Of a stretch of DNA of 64,000 nt, positions 23,387 to 34,206 are shown piece by piece. Numbering within the stretch: the first letter of the stretch is position 1; every line of letters starts with the position of its first letter. The notes beneath the pieces were generated by a model. The model had not been told where the DNA came from and did no database searches. It saw nothing but the letters and a program-made list of their open reading frames with translations. This DNA comes from Hysterangium stoloniferum (Eukaryota > Basidiomycota > Agaricomycetes > Hysterangiales > Hysterangiaceae), in assembly GCA_015178975.1 (NCBI GenBank), contig WHVD01000015.1, positions 372,001 to 436,000 of the forward strand, written 5' to 3'. The position numbers and the translations under genes were made by a program.

Positions 23387-25685
23387 ATGGAGGCATTACG
23401 CTCGGCTTTCGGGGCTTTCGGGGCTTTCGAGCCATTTCACGAGCCAAGCCAGTTCAAGAAGAGAGCCGAAGATGATTCGAGAGGAGACGACGCGTCGGAA
23501 CCGAAACGTAAAAAGACGAAAAAGAATAAAGAGAAAATTTCTGGTGAACACTCAAATATGTCGTCGTTAGGCCTGTCAGACCCTACAGAGATCCCCGAGG
23601 CTTCAACAGGGAAGAAAAGAAAGCGGGCGAGGCACAAGCATGTGGATCAGGCTACTACACAAGCAGCCGACGACGATCTGTCTAGTATGGTCAGCCAGCA
23701 TGATGGGGCAATCGAACCGCTGGTTCATGCAGTAACACCGGCTCAGCTCACGATATCTGATCCTACGAACATCAGTCTCAATGATGAGGCTTTCATGCAG
23801 CTCAACAACAACGACGACATCCTACGTGCCTTCCAGGGCCTCGATCTCCCTCGTTTGGCCGGCGTTCTTCGCAACTTAGACTTACCTTCAGCCGGTGTTC
23901 ACCTAAATACAGGTGATAGTCCATTTTCAGCCTTGTTGGCTTCAAGTGGGCTTCAAGATGACCTCTTGGAAAGCCCTGTCTCGGTTGCTCCCCCACAATT
24001 TATTCCTGCTTCAACCTCGAATCCAGCTACGAAAGGAGGGCCCTCTCGAAAATCAGTCTCAGCGCGACAGTCGAAGCCACCCAAAGATCCCAAACCGAAA
24101 TTGAACCTTCCTGCCATTGGTCCCTCGATCGCCAGTGAGGAACATACCAGGTTGCTGGCTACAAAATGGTTGAGTAGCAAGAAATTGCAGGAGTTAAAGA
24201 AATCGGAAGGTGATATGGCGTTTGTGTGCCGCTTTTCTTGTTTCTCATGGCATTTATTGTCAGGTTTGGTGTGGAAAGAAGGAAAATTCTCTGCGATTGA
24301 GGCGCATGCGCTCAAGACAGGTTTAGACAATTATCGAATGGTGGGTTCTGTTGGTAGATTTACTTTTATACATTACATTGCGTTATCAGAACCACAGTCT
24401 AACCGATGATGAACTTGTCAACGTTATATTTTCAAAAAGAAAGGAGGAACATGTAACGTTCTGGTCTGAGATTGGTGAGCATCTCAGCAAGTACGAATAT
24501 TATCTTAATCTTCCAACGCTCAACCAACCCATCAGCTGGATGTGTTCCGGCACGTCCCATCCTTGCAGTGTACCATTACGTCCAACGGAAGTATAATCCA
24601 CGCAAAGGCCAGGGAAGATGGCAGGCTGCCGAAGACAATTTGCTCGCCGAGTGCGCTTTATCTATATATCTGGCAACAGTGCACACTAACCGTATCGCAG
24701 GGGTGTCGCAGACTTCGGACAAGCATGGACAAAGATTGCTGGCCGTGTTGGAAGGACAGCGAACGATTGCAGGGACCGATGGAGGAATCATTTGTCTGTT
24801 CGTAATACGAAAGTCTACGGTACGTCATACAATTTGTCTTAGACATCTTATCCTTCCTTAATAATTTAACTTTCAAGGGGAATGGACAAAAGAGGAAGAA
24901 GAGGAGTTAACTAAAATCGTCAAGGAATTCAAGGAGAAGACAGGAAACGATACGGACAACGATATTTACTGGACTGAAGTGAGTAAACGTATGGGAGGTA
25001 AACGGAGTAGACAACAATGTCGCATCAAATGGTGGGTTATAACCTGGGTTGTGCTGCGGCAGTTCATGGTTAATTAGTATCTAGGACGGATTGTTTGCGT
25101 GCAACAGTTAAAAATAATGGAGCAGCAGCCAGGTGGTCAAAGATGGATGCTTCGATCCTTGTCCATAAGTCTGTTATTTCTTCATGCTTTTTTCCGCGTG
25201 TTCTGATTGATTGTACAAGGGTTGGCGCTCTAGACGTCCGAGACGATTCTGAAATCAACTGGAAGGAACTACCCGACAAAGATTGGAATCTTCACAGCGC
25301 ACATATGATACAACGACGCTGGCGAGCACTAGTGTCAGCGATCAAAGATCATGAACAAATGCCTTTTCAAGGTTCGTCTATCACATGCACCATTCATACG
25401 TATCCTCGATGTGTATGTTGTACAGAGGTCATGGAAGTCTTGCTTCAAAGGCATGGAGATGTCGGATATATCGTGACAAAGCCGCAAAAGAAACATACAC
25501 ATAATACGAAACAGGTTAAAAGTGCCGAGATTATCGAGGAAGAAGAAGAAGCTTTCAATGCTGAATTCATCGCTCAGAAAGATAATTGTCCTCCTGACAC
25601 CGTTGAATCCGCTGCACAGAACGATATCGATGGTGGGGTGGAATCTGACTCTGATTCTGACTCTGATTCTGACTCCAGCACATAA
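23387..25685 (+). CDS. Myb/SANT DNA-binding protein, Reb1/TTF-I type
   Basis: Probable rDNA-terminator or general regulatory DNA-binding protein with tandem Myb repeats. ATG 23387 is followed by a Phe/Gly/Ala repeat and basic clusters (KRKKTKKNKEK, KKRKRARHKH) that look like nuclear signals. A Reb1-type segment (LLATKWLSSKKLQEL, FSAIEAHALKTGLDNYRM, LTDDELVNVIFSKR) precedes the Myb repeats. These are QGRWQAAEDNLLAE; the exon with WTKIAGRVGR and CRDRWRNHL; EWTKEEEEELTKIVKEF to QQCRIKW; and ELPDKDWNLHSAHMIQRRW. The tail is acidic and ends in four to five Ser-Asp repeats before TAA 25683-25685. Reb1 and TTF-I share this layout; which role applies here is inference. Confidence 0.78.
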
Positions 25686-25730
25686 TGCATGTCGATCAAT
25701 ATTACCGCTACTTCACATGCTCTAAGAATC

Positions 25731-26036
25731 TTATTTCCGTATAATGCCTAATTTGATACCGCGCCACCTCGCGGCTGCCAGACTAATCCCCAGACAACTC
25801 AGCAAAAAACCCGCGAATCTACAGCAAAGTACACCTCTATTACAAAAATTTATAAATGATATCTAAGAAAAAAATTACCTGAAAAAGGCTACACGGGATA
25901 TTGAACGTTCTTCGAAGGGTGTCCGTGAGGATGCAAATATCGAACGGAGGACAGCTGGCGTGACTGGTATCTTACTTGATGATTCTGACGGTTCCAGTGA
26001 GACGCCTTTCGATGAGGTCGTCGATGAGCTCGACAT
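25731..26036 (-). CDS. Small single-pass membrane protein, unknown function
   Basis: Two exons give about 80 residues. ATG 26036 starts MSSSSTTSSKGVSLEPSES and continues VTPAVLRSIFASSRTPFEER to VAFF. An intron of about 60 nt (GT near 25879, AG near 25819) joins AG to A, making Arg. The second exon reads RFAGFLLSCLGISLAAARW and ends GIKLGIIRK, TAA 25733-25731. The visible features are a Ser/Thr-rich N-terminus, one hydrophobic helix and a basic C-terminus. The clean phase across the splice and the sense frame of both exons support a real gene. It is head-to-head with ureF, with 50 bp between the start codons. I do not recognise the family. Confidence 0.6.
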
Positions 26037-26086
26037 CGGAGTGTCACGTCGGTAGCAGGAGCTTTGTTTCCAAACTCCGTCTAAAA
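26037..26086. promoter_or_regulatory. Very short bidirectional promoter interval
   Basis: Only 50 bp separate the ATG of the small membrane protein gene (26036, minus) and that of ureF (26087, plus). Both transcripts must start within it or inside the opposite gene's 5' end. No TATA box is visible. Confidence 0.45.
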
Positions 26087-26933
26087 ATGGCCGATGATGA
26101 GTCCTACCTCCTCCTCCTCCTTTCAGATGGAAATCTCCCCACAGGCTCCTTCGTAGCGTCCTCGGGACTTGAATCTTATGTCAAACACGGTTTTCTAAGA
26201 TCCAAATCTACAGAAGGAGTAATGGATTTCATACGCTCTAGCGTCGAATCCTACGCGCACACAGCACTCCCGTTTGTTACGCAGGCCCATAAAGCAGTTT
26301 CGGAAGCGAACTTCGAAGGAACGAGATGCCGTGACCGAGTGTTGCATCTGGACTCGTTGTATGATGTCATGACTTTGAATCATGTTGCGAGACGGGCGTC
26401 CAGAGCACAAGGCGTTGCGCTGTTGACGTTGTTTTCTAAAGGATTTTCGCGTCCGTCGTGGCTTGCGGTGGAAGACGCGCCAGAAAGTCGCGTTTCGGAA
26501 TTTATCGATGATCTTAAACTCCAAGTCCGTTTGGAGGCGACACCAGGACACCTTCCTATTTGTTGGGGTGCGATGACTGCGGCATTGAATCTTTCTCTAG
26601 GTCCGTACCAACAACATGAATCTACCCTCTGCATGAATATTTAACATGTCCTTATGGCTTTTAGATCGCAGTCTTTACCTCCATTTATTCCTCCACGCCC
26701 GCGGGTTGCTTTCAGCTGCAATACGCATGAATGTCATTGGTCCATATGCTGCACAACAGCTCCTTTTGCATGCGATCAAGCCGCTCGTGGAGGGTTGCGT
26801 TAAGCACGGTTATCTTCCTATCCCAGAAAAGGGAGATATCGCACAAGTTGAAGGTCCCACGAATACATGGCCTTTGGGAGAGATTCTTGCTACTCGCCAT
26901 GATTTACAGCACTCTAGGGTCTTCAATAGCTAG
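26087..26933 (+). CDS. Urease accessory protein UreF
   Basis: Chaperone that, with UreD and UreG, inserts nickel into urease in the cytosol. Exons are 26087-26600 and 26665-26933. ATG 26087 opens ADDESYLLLLLSDGNLPTGS, the invariant UreF start; SGLESYVKHGFLRS follows. Conserved blocks are LDSLYDVMTLNHVARRAS, SRAQGVALLTLFSKGF, TPGHLPICWGAMTAAL and, after the splice, FLHARGLLSAAIRMN and VIGPYAAQQLLLH. A frame open upstream to 25976 belongs to the opposite-strand small gene and lacks the family signature, so the internal ATG is preferred. TAG is at 26931-26933. No urease or other accessory gene is near, as is normal in fungi. Confidence 0.88.
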
Positions 26934-27460
26934 TGCATTGCAGTTGCTGGATTGGTCTCTTTATTGTGATATACCATATATTGATTGCTTTGATGGAAAT
27001 ACTTCTCTCTGCCAAAAGGTATCATTATTGGGCTATTTTAGACTTGATTCTTTGTCACCATCTTTCTGCCCCTTTTAGGCTACTGGTTTGGTGATATTTA
27101 GTGGAAAAGAATAGAAAATCCATAACTCTCTCAAGCTGTATGATGAAAATGCAAAGTAAATTTTATAAATTTGGGGGAATTCAGGAGAATAATGCACAAG
27201 CAACTTTGTCTTGATATAAGTACACTCAACTGCACTTTTAAAGTTGCGGGCATATGTGGGGGCTTGCCCCCACTTTGTCAGTGTATATAACATGAGTTCA
27301 AACTAATCTCAAAATAGAACTTTCGGCTTATGTAACCACACGTCTGCCTTGAGGTTGAGCCACGACAGGAGACGAGCCACTTCTCTAACTATTCCTAGAC
27401 TTCATTCAGACTTATCAAGATCTGTCCATTTAAAACTTTGAAGCCTCTAGTCGCCTCAAA
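26934..27460. other. Intergenic, ureF to YOS1, with 18-bp GC palindrome
   Basis: The block 27100-27310 is AT-rich and contains the perfect palindrome GTGGGGGCTTGCCCCCAC at 27256-27273. The rest is the 3' flank of ureF and the promoter of YOS1. The minus ORF 27075-27293 is not supported. Confidence 0.5.
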
Positions 27461-27920
27461 ATGGGACTCTCAATAGGCAATATCATATACATTGCGGTGC
27501 TGCTTGTGAACGCTATTGCTATTCTCAGCGAGGAGCGATTTCTAGCGAGGAGTGCGTGATATTTTTCATGTTTCTTATGTTTTTTCTCGAGACTGATGCT
27601 TGTGATTATGACTATGGTTAGTTGGGTGGTCGACACAACAAGCACAGCCAGGTCAACAGGGTTTCGCGCAGCCGTATGATGCGTATGGTGGGGGGGCGAC
27701 ACAGGGCGACATTAGTATGAAAGGGAAAATGATTAATTTGATAGGTGCCGTGAGAACGTTGATGCGAAGTGAGTGCTTGTTGCTTTTATGACCTTGGAGA
27801 CTTTGCTGTCACAAGGGTGCTCATGTATTTAACTTGCTGATATGTTTCTCCGTGTTATTTACAGTACCATTAATAGGAATTAATCTCGTTATTATCGTGT
27901 ATGAACTCGTGCTTGGATGA
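27461..27920 (+). CDS. YOS1: Yos1-like ER-Golgi transport protein (IER3IP1 family)
   Basis: Small integral membrane protein of COPII vesicles, a partner of Yip1-Yif1 in ER-to-Golgi traffic. Exons are 27461-27551, 27622-27768 and 27865-27920. The first exon reads MGLSIGNIIYIAVLLVNAIA then ILSEERFLAR, the family's N-terminal membrane helix and signature. The splice restores IGW. The middle exon has a Gln/Gly-rich loop unlike the short animal loop, then GKMINLIGAVRTLMR. The last exon gives the second helix, PLIGINLVIIVYELVLG, TGA 27918-27920. Length is about 97 residues, slightly longer than yeast or human because of the loop. The opposite-frame minus ORF here is a shadow. Confidence 0.87.
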
Positions 27921-28021
27921 AGACTTAATTTATTATACATCGGTGGCGAGCTGTCAAACAAAACTATATTACCATACCAGAGAGTTTTCAAGTCCGAGAG
28001 AGGCAATGCCGTGAGGATGGA

Positions 28022-28878
28022 TCAGTTACTGTGAAGACCTTCGGCGTTCAATCTGACGTATTCTTTCTGTATGTACTCCTTAAATTCCTCCTGCGTATGA
28101 CCAGTCTACAGGGAAAGTTCAGAGTGCGTAAACGGCAGACGACATGGTATCAACGCACCTCACAGTCCTTCCACGTTGAATCATGGATACAGCGTATTTT
28201 CCCACTTATCATGATCGAACAGCTTTTCCTGGAATAGACGGGGTCAATAGCGATTTTGTGATACATGTTCCGCTGTTAAAATCTCACGTTATGCCCAAAC
28301 TCGCACTGTGCGCCACGCTCTTTCTCAGCAATCTTTCCCCCTTTGCGCTCTCCACGCAGCTTTTCATCCCCTGCGACCCATTCTGGTCTTCCCACGGGAT
28401 GTTCGCGACGCCAGCACATCTCTGCGCAAGCTCAGGATCCCCAACGTTATCCTTTCCTTCGAAATTCAGACATTGCAAGAATTCCCACCAGGTCTGCTGC
28501 TCCGGCGCGAGATCCATGGCGCACAACTGGTGGATGTTGCCAGTGCATTCCATAGGGCCATGGAGACACGTTACGGTGTTGCCGTTGAGTCTATAAACCA
28601 TGAGTCTCATTAGGATTCCAGCTGCAGAACTTCAATAGATGCATGACATACGTGCCGATAAAGGAGAGACTGACGTTTACGAGGGGCCAGGTTTCTTGGA
28701 AGACACTGTCCAGGACGGTTTCGCAGAGGAGTGCATCTGGACATCGACTCATTACGCCCAGAGTGATCTGTACAGGAGTTTTGCGCGAGACTTCATGCTG
28801 AAGTATTGGGTGCTGGTCGACGTTGTGGGGTTGGGCGAGGGTTAATAGAAAGAGACCTAGTATGAACTGGAGCAGCAT
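28022..28878 (-). CDS. GILT-family secreted thiol-reductase-like protein
   Basis: Homologue of gamma-interferon-inducible lysosomal thiol reductase. ATG 28878 starts a signal peptide (LLQFILGLFLLTLA). Then come VQITLGVMSRCPDALLCE, VNVSLSFIGT and, after an intron, GNTVTCLHGPMECTGNIHQL, which matches the GILT CQHGxxEC-like signature, and WWEFLQCLNFEG. Two further exons give KSCSIMISGKIRCIHDSTW and GHTQEEFKEYIQKEY, ending at TGA 28024-28022. The expected CXXC active site is not present: the matching place reads C-P-D-A-L-L-C. Many Cys residues remain, so disulphide chemistry is possible but not shown. Likely a vacuolar or secreted protein. Confidence 0.77.
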
Positions 28879-29070
28879 TACAGCGTTAACGTTAAGTCCA
28901 AGAATAATTTTTTCCCATGAGGGTTATCTATAGTTTTTACAGTTCTTGTCATGATGAAGCCTCATCTGTCAAATGTCGTCACGTCTTGCTAATTCCTAAA
29001 CACTAACAAGACAGGCGGAAGTGGAAGTCGGCTGAATTCCAGTCTTATGTAACGCCCAACTTCTCTTATT

Positions 29071-29903
29071 ATGCCGCCGTCACGCACGCCTGAGCTGGGC
29101 TCACAAGCTTTCTATTTCCCCTCAAGTACTGCATCACAGGTGGTTAGGGTTACGCCTACGACATGTCATAACCTGTCTACTTTCAAAGGTGAGACGTGCG
29201 CAGCATGCGATCCATGTCGGATGTTTTGATAACCGCGACTTGGTATGTTTACCTGGAACCAGACCTTATCCGGGAATACCGTAGACTGGACGATGCAGTG
29301 ACTATGCGTTTAAATCGTAATATAGCACAGTTCAGAGATCGTGATAGGTCTGCTCATGGGGCGAGTTCGAGTGCTGACGAGTCGTGTGCGTATTTCTGGA
29401 GTCAACTTGTCGGTGAGCGGCGTCGCGTCACGGTTCTGGCTATGATATTGATTATAATTGTAATCGCAGCCGGATGGAAAGCACGGACAGAAATGATAAA
29501 ATACTGCGTAAATGTCGTTGATACCGGAATGGAGGAGAAGAGGGAGGCGTTTGCAACTTTGAAGGATGGGTTAGGCAAGGACGGCGAGTCGGAGGAGAAG
29601 AGACGGGCAGAGAGAAAGGAGAAAGCGGTTCTTTATGCAGAGGAAGTCAAGGTGCGCGACGACTGCTTTCCTTCTGGTGCCTGTGTGTTAATGTTTTTTT
29701 TGTAGAAGAATCAAATACATAATGAGTTGAGTGTAGAACGGATTGTACGGATACGGGCGTTTGAAGGTGTTATTCCATGTTATCTGTGAAACTATCGTCT
29801 AATCATAAAAACAGCCTTTCAATCCCGATGTAAGTACTTCGAACCACCCAAGACAGACTCGGAAGCACGGAGATGGTGGGATGCAGCGTTATCCAATCAA
29901 TGA
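29071..29903 (+). CDS. MIX23-like mitochondrial intermembrane-space protein (CCDC58 family)
   Basis: Small helical protein of the mitochondrial IMS import network. Exon 1 starts MPPSRTPELGSQAFYF. A second exon gives LIREYRRLDDAVTMRLNR and ESCAYFWSQL. The exon after an intron with GT near 29412 gives GWKARTEMIKYCVNVVDTGM and a charged helix. The final exons give NELSVERIVRIRAFE and, after another splice, AFQSRCKYFEPP, matching the conserved C-terminal end of CCDC58/MIX23. TGA is at 29901-29903. The exon 1 donor is uncertain: the GT near 29125 keeps frame with LIREY, whereas the more obvious one after TASQ (29140) does not. The paired Cys residues fit Mia40-type oxidation. Confidence 0.72.
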
Positions 29904-30094
29904 GCCCACAGGAATATCCGAGACTGTGGCATCGTATGACATACCTGCGAATCAACTACTGCAGCAATCTTATAATATACATATAGCTATCTAGGTAGAC
30001 AACGATCTAGGTAGACAACAATACAGAGATACACAAGTTCAAGAAGGGACAGAGATATCATTAGCTCAATTAATGTCGTGAGTGCGATGTAGTA

Positions 30095-30657
30095 TTACGT
30101 TGGCGGTAAATGCGGGGCTGGGCTCATCTGTGGGGAGGATATCGGATCGGGCAAGCTATCCGGCCATGTTCCATCGTGCATCCATCCCGCTTTCAGCACC
30201 TTGATCTATATGAAGAGTGAGACAAAAGCAAGATAGACAAGAAACAACCCACAACAGTATTTAAGGGTAACCTTCTCTTGAGTCTCCCCCCGCTCATAAG
30301 CCCTTCATATACGCTTTTCACCCCAGAATGCCAGGCCTCTTCATCCGCGCCGCCACTCCGCCTAGCGAGCAATGTCTCTAACTTGGTTCTCTGGGTCGAC
30401 ACTTCGGACCGTCTCTGGAGAATTGAGCCCGGGCCGGATTCGAAATCAGGCGATCCAAGCCACATCCTCCTTCTCTCTTCGTAATATTCCGGGCCAGGAG
30501 GAAACCCAGAGACATTAGTAGACGAAAGGGGCGTTGGCATTACAGAATTAGTTGAGCTGGACGATGTGGATGAGGAAGAGGTTGTCAAATCGTCAATATC
30601 ATCTGACATGGTTGCTGAAGATCGTCCATTCGGGTATAGGCCAAGGACACTGGCCAT
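30095..30657 (-). CDS. DUF4050-like protein, unknown function
   Basis: Two exons. ATG 30657 starts MASVLGLYPNGRSSATMSD (or internal MSDDIDDL), then a long Ser/Thr-rich tract. GPEYYEERRRMWLGSP and GVKSVYEGLMSGGRLKRRL follow. After a short intron (GT near 30254, AG near 30209) comes IKVLKAGWMHDGTWPDSLP and a Pro-rich end at TAA 30097-30095. The block from YxxVYExL to the basic LKRRLPL and the GWxxDGTW motif is typical of the fungal DUF4050 family, for which I know no function. It is divergent from LSM3, with 121 bp between the start codons. Confidence 0.62.
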
Positions 30658-30778
30658 CACTAAAGCAAGGAATAATACTCCGTTTGTCAGCTCCGATGTA
30701 GACTTAGCCGTTGCTTACATAACTACACATTGAAGTACCGAGAGTGACTCTTTCTAAATAATCCCCAAATACATTCTA

Positions 30779-31240
30779 ATGGCAGACGCGCCTTCATCTG
30801 GCGTGCAAGAGCCCTTCGATCTCATCCGCCTTTCACTTAGCGAACGTGTCTTTGTAAAGCTACGGGGCGACAGAGAGCTCTCAGGCGTTCTACATGTGAG
30901 CCATCACCTTCCCGTACTTCGTGTTCGAGCACTCTCTCACGCGGTTTAGGCATATGACGGCCATATGAATCTTATTTTGAGCGACGTCGAAGAAACGATC
31001 ATGGTAGTTGATGAGGCGGCGATGGAGATGGATGGTAGCGCTACGAGTCCCAGCGTAAAAGTATCTTTCCGCTATTTCTCGCGCGTTGGACTGCGTCTCA
31101 TGGCTTCGCCGTCAGGTTGCCAAGCGTAGTATTGAGATGCTCTTCGTGCGAGGCGATGGTGTTATCCTCGTCAGTCTCTGTGACAGTTCTTTATTCTCAA
31201 CGCTAACAACCTGCAGGTCTCCCCTGGTTCTCGCGGATAG
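30779..31240 (+). CDS. LSM3: U6 snRNA-associated Sm-like protein LSm3
   Basis: Subunit of the LSm1-7 (mRNA decay) and LSm2-8 (U6 snRNP) rings. ATG 30779 gives [20 protein letters not shown], the LSm3 N-terminal helix and Sm1 start. The first intron (30896-30949) precedes [16 protein letters not shown], the Sm1 core with its Asp-x-Met-Asn RNA-contact loop. After a second intron comes [20 protein letters not shown], the Sm2 motif with the Arg-Gly-Asp-Gly turn. A third intron splits ILV from the last codons (SPGSRG, TAG 31238-31240). Length is about 100 residues, normal for the family. Confidence 0.9.
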
Positions 31241-31610
31241 CATCTGCCTATCCGCAGGCCTCATCACCTAGTCATGCCCAAACATATATTTTTCTGGGCT
31301 AAAAGAGTTTTATCACTCAAGGATTTTGTCACCACGACCTGATCGCGCTTCTCCCCGCTGTGCTACATAATACATACAATACAATATATATTCCGCATTA
31401 CCTGTATCTCATATCCACATCCGACTATAAAAACGGAGCCTATTGGCTACATATCCCATCCTAGGTATGTATGATATCCCATATGCATATGGCGTGGTGC
31501 GTCGCCCGGGGTATGTACATCTAAAAACAACAGCAGGCAGCAGTATAATCTACACTTTATACCTCTATCCACGATCGGCCCGTGGTCTAGAATCGCGATG
31601 CGCCCCCCAA
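31241..31610. other. Convergent 3' flank of LSM3 and AFG1
   Basis: 370 bp with an AT-rich core (ACATACAATACAATATAT near 31370-31390). The plus ORF that starts at 31443 runs antisense to the last AFG1 exon and is a shadow. Confidence 0.45.
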
Positions 31611-33482
31611 TTAACCATCTCCCGCCACCATCGCCCATTCCTTCGTCCCCATTTGTACAAGCCGCGAACATGCCCGTGCAAAAGCGAATACTTCTTCTTC
31701 CCCCGAGAAAAGGGAGCTCGTGCCAACAACATCAGAAGATATACCCTGTGAACGTGGATAAGTAGATGTCCCCATAGTCGGGTAAAATACCTACCAAGTC
31801 GTCCATTACACTCCGCTGGTGGTCCGAAAGTGATTGCGAGTCTGCACCTGTATCGTCTGAGAATACCTGATAGATCGGAACTTCGGATGTGGTAAATAAT
31901 TTCGTCTAAAGAATGGTCGATGCTGAGTTAGAGCAACCGTGACATTGAACTGCCTTTTTTAATTACCTTGCTTTCATAACACGCTGTAAACACACGATAA
32001 ACGAAAACACCCAAAGAAAACAGACAAAACGTACGGACCATCAATAAATGTAATAAACCGCCTCGCCAGATCCTTCTCCCCAATACTCATCCTCTTCACA
32101 TCTACCAAAAACACTGTCCCAAACTGTCTCGTCACCTCGATATAATCCGCAGCACTCAACGGAGCTCCACACAGTTCATCAAACGTAAATTTCGCAATGC
32201 GACCGGCACTTTCAGGCACATTCAAAGTACGTCCCCAAATTGTGAGGGGTCGGTTGTATTCAATCGGTTGTGAGCCAGCAAATGTGTTAAATAGCTTGTT
32301 GATTTCGGCGTCGGTTGAGGAATCGAGAGGGTGGAAGTAGACTTTGGAGAGCGCACGGGGGATGCGGCGGTAATCAGTGCCAGAATCGAGGTCGGTGACA
32401 TCAAAGGTAGCCTTGATGTGCTCGATGCAAGGGATGAAGCTGGAACGCTGTATGCCGTTCTTGTAAAGGTCATTTGGATGGCGACTGATGCGGATGAGAA
32501 AACGAAAAGAATAGAAGAGTGGGTACGGCCGGCTCACTTGGATGTCATGACGCAGACCACGCCAAATTGGTGCAGACACTCAAATAGACGTCGCAAAATC
32601 ATGGCATCTACGATGTCTGTTACCTGCCCTAGCCATATAAGCATTGCTCAAAAAAGTCCCCAACACACACCTGAAACTCGTCAAAACACAACACACTCGC
32701 TTCATTCGCTAGATCCCGTGCAACAGGTAATATCGGATCCTCCAATCCCTCGTGGCCCGCCTGCGCCTTAACAGCGTGCACCCGCTTATGCACATCGATC
32801 ATAAAGGCGTGAAAATGCACACGACGCTTCCTGCAAATGTTGGGCGGCAGTGTGTCGTAAAACAAATCCATGAGCATGGACTTGCCAGTGCCGACATCAC
32901 CATAGAGGTAGAGACCTTTCGGCGGCGGCGGTGTGCGGAGGGGAGGTGTAACTGTAGATGCGCGGCTGAAAAACTTGTCAAGCTGTGGACGCAGATAGTT
33001 TACATCGGGATAAGATTGGCGCACAGAATACAGACTCACTATTGACGGGGGTGGTGGCGGGGGTATCAGTGGTGTATTATATGTCGTCAACTGATCATGG
33101 AGCCCTTGTAGCTTATCTATTATCGACCGCTGGTGCGGATCGTCCCTAATTATTCCCTGAGCCACTATCTCATGGTAACGCGTCCTAGGGGACACTACTT
33201 GTAATTCTATTTCTGAAGGAAACAGCCACAAGGTCCGATGTGAATACCCTGCAGATTTGAGTGTGTGGAGATGAGATTCATACCTGATTTTAAGTGATCT
33301 ACAGTAAATAGATTATCGGCATGCTTCTGCCGGTGCAGGCTATCGGTATTGGAGGGCGAATGTTGGGGCGCCGTCGCTGTCACGGACGCCGTCGACGTAG
33401 CACGTCTTAAAGTTATTGTAGTATTTCCTGCTAGCGATCTTACATGTCTTGCTGCAAGAGCTAAAGGTCGGGCTGGCCTCAT
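31611..33482 (-). CDS. AFG1: AFG1-like AAA ATPase of mitochondria (LACE1/AFG1L)
   Basis: Inner-membrane-associated P-loop ATPase in mitochondrial protein quality control. ATG 33482 starts a basic, Ser/Thr-rich presequence (RPARPLALAARHVRSLAG). The Walker A is GLYLYGDVGTGKSMLMDLF, the Walker B is VLCFDEFQV, and HFHAFMIDVHKRVH is the family's signature helix. Later exons carry DYRRIPRALSKVYFHPL, RPLTIWGRTLNVPES, FDELCGAPLSAADYIEV and GEKDLARRFITFIDG. The C-terminal exons include KTKLFTTSEVPIYQVFSDD and EEEVFAFARACSRLVQM, ending at TAA 31613-31611. Length is about 500 residues, as expected. A young retrotransposon ends 228 bp upstream of its start codon, so its promoter may have been displaced. 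Confidence 0.87.
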
Positions 33483-33709
33483 GATAAATGTGAGGTATAG
33501 AGGAGAGCCTCCGAGTCAGACACGGACAGGAGTAGAGAAAGATCGGTAGGTGTGCGACGGGTAAGCGACTGCCATTAAGCTAAAAAATCATGTGACCACG
33601 GGTAATGTCACGAGATTGCAATTTTCGGATGATCGCGAGTCACTGACCGTGGAGGTGACGACGTCCTTGGCATATGCCTTGTGAAACTCCCGTAAACCTC
33701 AAACCCTAA

Positions 33710-33810
33710 ATCTCTGTCGTTTGTTCGTGACTCTGGGCAAGCGAATAGAGTTCTATTGCGTCGCCACCGCTCTTTTGCGTGACCAGAAAAGATCGGGCCG
33801 TGCTCAAGCC
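33710..33810 (-). repeat. Split direct repeat B2, outer 3' end
   Basis: Identical copy of B1. A unique 59-nt spacer (33811-33869) separates it from A2. It defines the element's 3' end, 228 bp from the AFG1 start codon. Confidence 0.88.
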
Positions 33811-33869
33811 GGCGGAAGCGAAAATACATGAAGTCTACCGAATATAAACTAGGGTAAGCGGAAGGGTGG

Positions 33870-34100
33870 GTAAAAGTTTTGAGCGGAACTCGAAGTCTTT
33901 GAAGACGATCGAGTGCGGAATTGAGACGGGACGAGATGGAGAGGTATGTACTATGGAATGCACTATATATGGCCTAAGGACAATAGGAGAGAACAAAGAG
34001 GAAAATAGAGTGGGGAGAACAAAGAAATAATGCGTAGCATTGTTTGCTAATGTCACGTGCCTCCTTCAGAGAAAATGGACAAACTAATTTGTCCAAACCA
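33870..34100 (-). repeat. Split direct repeat A2
   Basis: Identical partner of A1; it abuts B1 (they share one base at 34100). The same hairpin lies at 34076-34095, at the A2/B1 junction, where a circular intermediate would recombine. Confidence 0.9.
34076..34095. repeat. 20-bp hairpin at A2/B1 junction, candidate YR crossover site
   Basis: Perfect inverted repeat TGGACAAA/TTTGTCCA with a 4-nt centre; the same sequence lies at 38398-38417 at the element's outer end. Tyrosine recombinases cut at short inverted repeats, so these are the likely core sites. Confidence 0.6.
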
Positions 34101-34200
34101 TCTCTGTCGTTTGTTCGTGACTCTGGGCAAGCGAATAGAGTTCTATTGCGTCGCCACCGCTCTTTTGCGTGACCAGAAAAGATCGGGCCGTGCTCAAGCC
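34100..34200 (-). repeat. Split direct repeat B1
   Basis: 101 bp starting 7 bp past the YR stop codon and identical to B2 (33710-33810). Confidence 0.9.
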
Positions 34201-34206
34201 AAAGAC

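Noticed and set aside
31443..31751. Plus-strand ORF of 102 residues
   Set aside because: It is antisense to the last AFG1 exons, which carry clear homology.
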